A DNA stretch of 7,318 bases, taken from Desulfobacteraceae bacterium (GTDB lineage: Bacteria; Desulfobacterota; Desulfobacteria; Desulfobacterales; UBA11574). Positions 4,892 through 7,318 of the stretch are shown in pieces; within the stretch, counting starts at the first letter, position 1; each line of letters opens with the position of its first letter. A program made the translations under genes and the position numbers. Location: NCBI GenBank assembly GCA_013203195.1, contig JABMQM010000055.1, positions 1-7,318 on the forward strand, given 5' to 3'. The notes under the pieces were generated by a model. The model ran no database searches. It worked only from the letters and a program-made list of their open reading frames with translations, and was not told the origin of the DNA.

Positions 4892-7073
4892 CTTATCCGG
4901 CCCCTTAACAACCCTTGAGGGCCGTCTTGAAAGAATCACCTATTATAACGAAGAGAACCACTATACCATCGCCAGATTAAAGACCGACTCTACCCAAACT
5001 CTTGTGACGGTTGTCGGTTACATGCCGGCTGTTAGTCCGGGTGAAGCCCTTAAAATCAAAGGCACCTGGGAGACCCATCCCAGATACGGCCAGCAGCTTA
5101 AAATTCAGTCCTATGAAGTAACCCTGCCGGCGTCTGTTGACGGCATAAAGAATTACCTGAGATCAGGCTTTATAAGGGGAATCGGCCCTGCAATGGCGGA
5201 TAAGCTGGTTAATCACTTTAAGGAACACACCCTCGAAGTTATCGAAAAAAATCCGTCAAAACTGCTGGAAGTTTCAGGTATCGGGAGAAGCAAAGCCGCT
5301 TCAATAACCCAAGCCTGGAAGGAACAGCATGCGGTTCGGGGCCTTATGCAGTTTCTGCAGGAATATGGGGTCAATACGTCCTATAGTGGGAAAATACTCA
5401 AAGCATACGGCCTGGATGCGGTCAATGCCATCCAAAGTAATCCATATCGCATGGCGGTTGATATACCCGGAATCGGTTTTCATTTAGCGGATACCATTGC
5501 ATTGAAAATGGGTGCCGGCAAAGACGAGCCCGCCAGAATCAAAGCCTGTATTATCTTTCGAATGCTACAGTTCGCTGATGATGGGCACATTTTTGCTTAT
5601 GAGGATGAGCTGCTGCAAATCTGCGCCAAGCTTCTTAAGATTGAAAGCGAAAATATCAAATCTATCCTCGCAGTTCTTGCAGATGAAAAAGAGATCGTTG
5701 TGGAGAAAATGCCTCAAGATCCTGATGCAACGATCATTTACACCAAAGCGCTTCACGAGGCAGAAACCGGTATTGCCAACAGGCTGCAAGCCATGTTGTC
5801 CGTGCCCGTAACAACCGCTGCCCTTGATCAGGAGCAGATTACGACGGAGATTGTAGAAAAGCTCGCCATTAAACCTTCTTCCGAGCAGCTCAGCGTCCTG
5901 GAAGAGATCCTTTCCCACCGGGTTTCCATTATTACCGGGGGTCCCGGAACCGGCAAAACGACCCTGATCAGATCGGTTACCGCTATATTTGAAAGCATGG
6001 GCAAAGCGATCCTGCTGGCGGCGCCTACCGGACGGGCAGCCCGCCGTCTGTCAGAGGTTACCCGCAGAAAAGCGTCTACCATTCACAAACTTTTAGGATA
6101 CAATTTTAACATCAACCTTTTTGAAAAGAATCAGGACAATCCTCTGGATGCAGATGCACTAATTGTCGACGAAGCCTCCATGGTGGACACTGCGCTGATG
6201 TTTCATCTGTTGAAAGCGCTTCCAATGACATCAACGCTAATTCTGGTTGGTGATATTTTCCAGCTTCCGTCGGTCGGGCCCGGCAATGTTCTTGCGGATA
6301 TGATCGCATCAAAAAGAATACGTACATTCGAGCTAAAAAAGATTTTCAGGCAGGCCAAAGAGAGCCCCATTGTTCTCAATGCCCATAAGGTTCGCCGTGG
6401 GGAAACACCCGACCTGACAAGTATCGACAACACGGAAGGCCTCTCCGAATTCTACTTCATCGAACAGCGCAACCCTGACAAGGTGCTAAAGACAATCGTT
6501 GAATTATGTAGCGAAAGAATTCCCCGGCGATATAAATTTGATCACGTGAATGATGTTCAGGTTTTAACGCCCATGCACAAAGGTGTCGTGGGTACAATTA
6601 ACCTGAACCAGGTGCTTCAAAAGGTGCTGAACCCGAGCCCGGCGGACACCAAAGCCAAAGGCATCGGTTTCAGGTCGGATGATAAAGTCATGCATTTGAA
6701 GAACAACTATCAGAAAGAAGTCTTTAACGGCGATATCGGAACCGTCATATCGGTTGACGCGGAACAAAAACAACTGTCCGTAGACTACTATGGAAGACCC
6801 GTTAATTACGATTTTGCAGAACTGGATGAACTATCCCTGGCATACGCCATATCAGTACATAAATCCCAGGGTTCGGAATATCCTGCCGTGATTGTACCCA
6901 TTTTGACACAACATTTTTTTCTTCTCCAACGCAACCTGCTTTACACGGCTATTACGCGAGGTGCAAAACTGGTAATCCTGATCGGTACCCAAAAAGCCCT
7001 GACAATTGCCCTGAAAAACAACAAACCCCACAAGCGTCTTACAGGTCTTGCTTTCAAGCTTCAGGACGGCTAA
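4881..7073 (+). CDS. recD2: RecD2/YrrC-type ATP-dependent DNA helicase
   Basis: This 730-residue SF1B 5'-3' DNA helicase is of the RecBC-independent RecD2 type, linked to replication-fork maintenance and repair. An N-terminal OB-like region (about 9-80) precedes helix-hairpin-helix elements: IRGIGPAMADKL (98-109), VSGIGRSKAA (131-140) and IPGIGFHLADTIA (195-207). Motor motifs are Walker A GGPGTGKT (353-360), motif Ia APTGRAARRL (381-390), Walker B IVDEASMVD (428-436), motif III GDIFQLPSVGPGN (457-469), motif IV around IFRQA (488-492), FNGDIGTV (615-622), the C-terminal AYAISVHKSQGSE (654-666) and TAITR with Arg693 as arginine finger. The HhH domains and about 730-residue length separate it from RecBCD RecD. 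Motif III has Phe460 where Asp is common. The start is forced: an in-frame TAG lies two codons upstream and the next Met is residue 48. It overlaps gmhB by 11 nt. Partners are unknown. Confidence 0.96.
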   Translation: MRTNLSGPLTTLEGRLERITYYNEENHYTIARLKTDSTQTLVTVVGYMPAVSPGEALKIKGTWETHPRYGQQLKIQSYEVTLPASVDGIKNYLRSGFIRGIGPAMADKLVNHFKEHTLEVIEKNPSKLLEVSGIGRSKAASITQAWKEQHAVRGLMQFLQEYGVNTSYSGKILKAYGLDAVNAIQSNPYRMAVDIPGIGFHLADTIALKMGAGKDEPARIKACIIFRMLQFADDGHIFAYEDELLQICAKLLKIESENIKSILAVLADEKEIVVEKMPQDPDATIIYTKALHEAETGIANRLQAMLSVPVTTAALDQEQITTEIVEKLAIKPSSEQLSVLEEILSHRVSIITGGPGTGKTTLIRSVTAIFESMGKAILLAAPTGRAARRLSEVTRRKASTIHKLLGYNFNINLFEKNQDNPLDADALIVDEASMVDTALMFHLLKALPMTSTLILVGDIFQLPSVGPGNVLADMIASKRIRTFELKKIFRQAKESPIVLNAHKVRRGETPDLTSIDNTEGLSEFYFIEQRNPDKVLKTIVELCSERIPRRYKFDHVNDVQVLTPMHKGVVGTINLNQVLQKVLNPSPADTKAKGIGFRSDDKVMHLKNNYQKEVFNGDIGTVISVDAEQKQLSVDYYGRPVNYDFAELDELSLAYAISVHKSQGSEYPAVIVPILTQHFFLLQRNLLYTAITRGAKLVILIGTQKALTIALKNNKPHKRLTGLAFKLQDG

Positions 7074-7085
7074 CCCGGATATTCC

Positions 7086-7107
7086 TTGACAATCCTCATT
7101 GTATCAA
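7086..7107 (+). other. Weak AT-rich hairpin after recD2, not a convincing terminator
   Basis: TTGACAAT and ATTGTATCAA pair as 8 bp with a 2-nt bulge around a CCTC loop, starting 12 nt after the recD2 stop. The stem is AT-rich and no T-run follows, so efficient intrinsic termination is unlikely. The same bases contain a perfect TTGACA (7086-7091), but no acceptable -10 lies 15-19 nt beyond it. Confidence 0.2.
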
Positions 7108-7135
7108 TTACTTAAATCCCAACTTTTGAGCCAGA

Positions 7136-7163
7136 ATGGCAATTTAAAGAATATATTTATAAT
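7136..7163 (+). promoter_or_regulatory. rpmF: Candidate sigma70 promoter for rpmF
   Basis: A perfect TATAAT at 7158-7163 is preceded, after 16 nt of AT-rich spacer, by ATGGCA (7136-7141, 4 of 6 to the -35 consensus). Transcription would begin near 7170, only a few bases before the AGGAG at 7174-7178, giving a very short leader. This suggests rpmF starts its own transcription unit, with any read-through from recD2 added. Confidence 0.5.
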
Positions 7164-7185
7164 ACATCTATTTAGGAGATTTCTA

Positions 7186-7318
7186 ATGGCAGTGCCAAAA
7201 CGCAAGACATCCAAATCAAAGCGCAATAAACGACGAACCCACCAGAGGGTCGTGCGGACAAACCTGTCGGCCTGCCCCCAGTGCGGGGAGGCCGTGCTTT
7301 CTCACCATGCCTGCTCAA
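7186..7318 (+). CDS. rpmF: 50S ribosomal protein L32 (partial, N-terminal 44 codons)
   Basis: The reading frame begins MAVPKRKTSKSKRNKRR, the near-universal L32 opening, and is very basic. A C-P-Q-C pair (Cys30, Cys33) and Cys43 follow; the spacing predicts a fourth zinc ligand at residue 46, just outside the window, so this is the zinc-binding (C+) form. L32 is a small protein of the large ribosomal subunit and is normally about 60 residues long, so roughly the last quarter is missing. The start is clear: AGGAG at 7174-7178 lies 7 nt upstream of the ATG. It is 112 nt after recD2 and has its own promoter candidate. In many bacteria rpmF is followed by plsX and fabH, which would be expected past the right edge. 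Confidence 0.95.
   Translation, partial: MAVPKRKTSKSKRNKRRTHQRVVRTNLSACPQCGEAVLSHHACS

Noticed and set aside
5565..5918. 117-codon open frame on the minus strand opposite recD2
   Set aside because: It lies wholly inside the well-supported recD2 gene, shows no recognisable domain, and is best explained as an antisense shadow of recD2 codon use.
7137..7152. TGGCA resembling a sigma54 -24 element upstream of rpmF
   Set aside because: The matching GC-containing -12 element is absent at the required spacing, while a perfect TATAAT lies nearby.
1..7318. Mobile element, CRISPR array, tRNA/rRNA, toxin-antitoxin or defence genes
   Set aside because: No transposase, integrase, spaced repeats, cloverleaf-like sequence or paired small genes were seen; every long stretch is explained by conserved housekeeping genes.

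Overview
The window looks like ordinary chromosomal DNA from a Gram-negative bacterium. The best guess is a Desulfobacterota (former deltaproteobacterial) lineage related to the Desulfobacterales. Gram-negative character follows from a heptose-bisphosphate phosphatase (LPS core pathway) and an RlpA-type outer-membrane lipoprotein. The lineage guess rests on the feel of the proteins and on remembered gene order, not on a search. G+C looks balanced by eye and coding density is high. I see no mobile element, CRISPR array, RNA gene, phage gene or sign of recent transfer.

Layout: (1) 1-503, minus strand, the N-terminal part of an MFS transporter running off the left edge. (2) 504-643, a divergent intergenic region with a 12-bp perfect palindrome next to the transporter start and a plausible sigma70 promoter for the rightward genes. 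(3) 644-1090, a small heat-shock protein (Hsp20). (4) 1166-3514, a complete LonA protease. (5) 3521-4297, an RlpA lytic transglycosylase lipoprotein with a SPOR domain. (6) 4316-4891, a GmhB-like HAD phosphatase. (7) 4881-7073, a RecD2/YrrC helicase. (8) 7074-7185, an intergenic stretch with a good promoter candidate. (9) 7186-7318, the start of rpmF (ribosomal protein L32), cut by the right edge.

The five complete genes share a strand and are packed tightly: gaps of 75, 6 and 18 nt, then an 11-nt overlap. I see no intrinsic terminator among them, so they are probably one operon, perhaps with a secondary promoter before lon. Hsp20 and Lon form a natural proteostasis pair: the holdase keeps unfolded proteins soluble and the ATP-dependent protease degrades them. 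RlpA (septal wall), GmhB (LPS heptose) and RecD2 (replication/repair) have no obvious common pathway with that pair. They look like a housekeeping operon held together by shared expression and translational coupling. rpmF probably begins a separate unit.

I did not find a convincing undescribed system. The points most worth a second look are small: a hairpin covering the recD2 start codon inside the gmhB overlap, a hairpin just before the lon ribosome-binding site, the missing Shine-Dalgarno at rlpA, a corrected hsp20 start, and residue changes in conserved motifs of GmhB, RecD2 and Lon.
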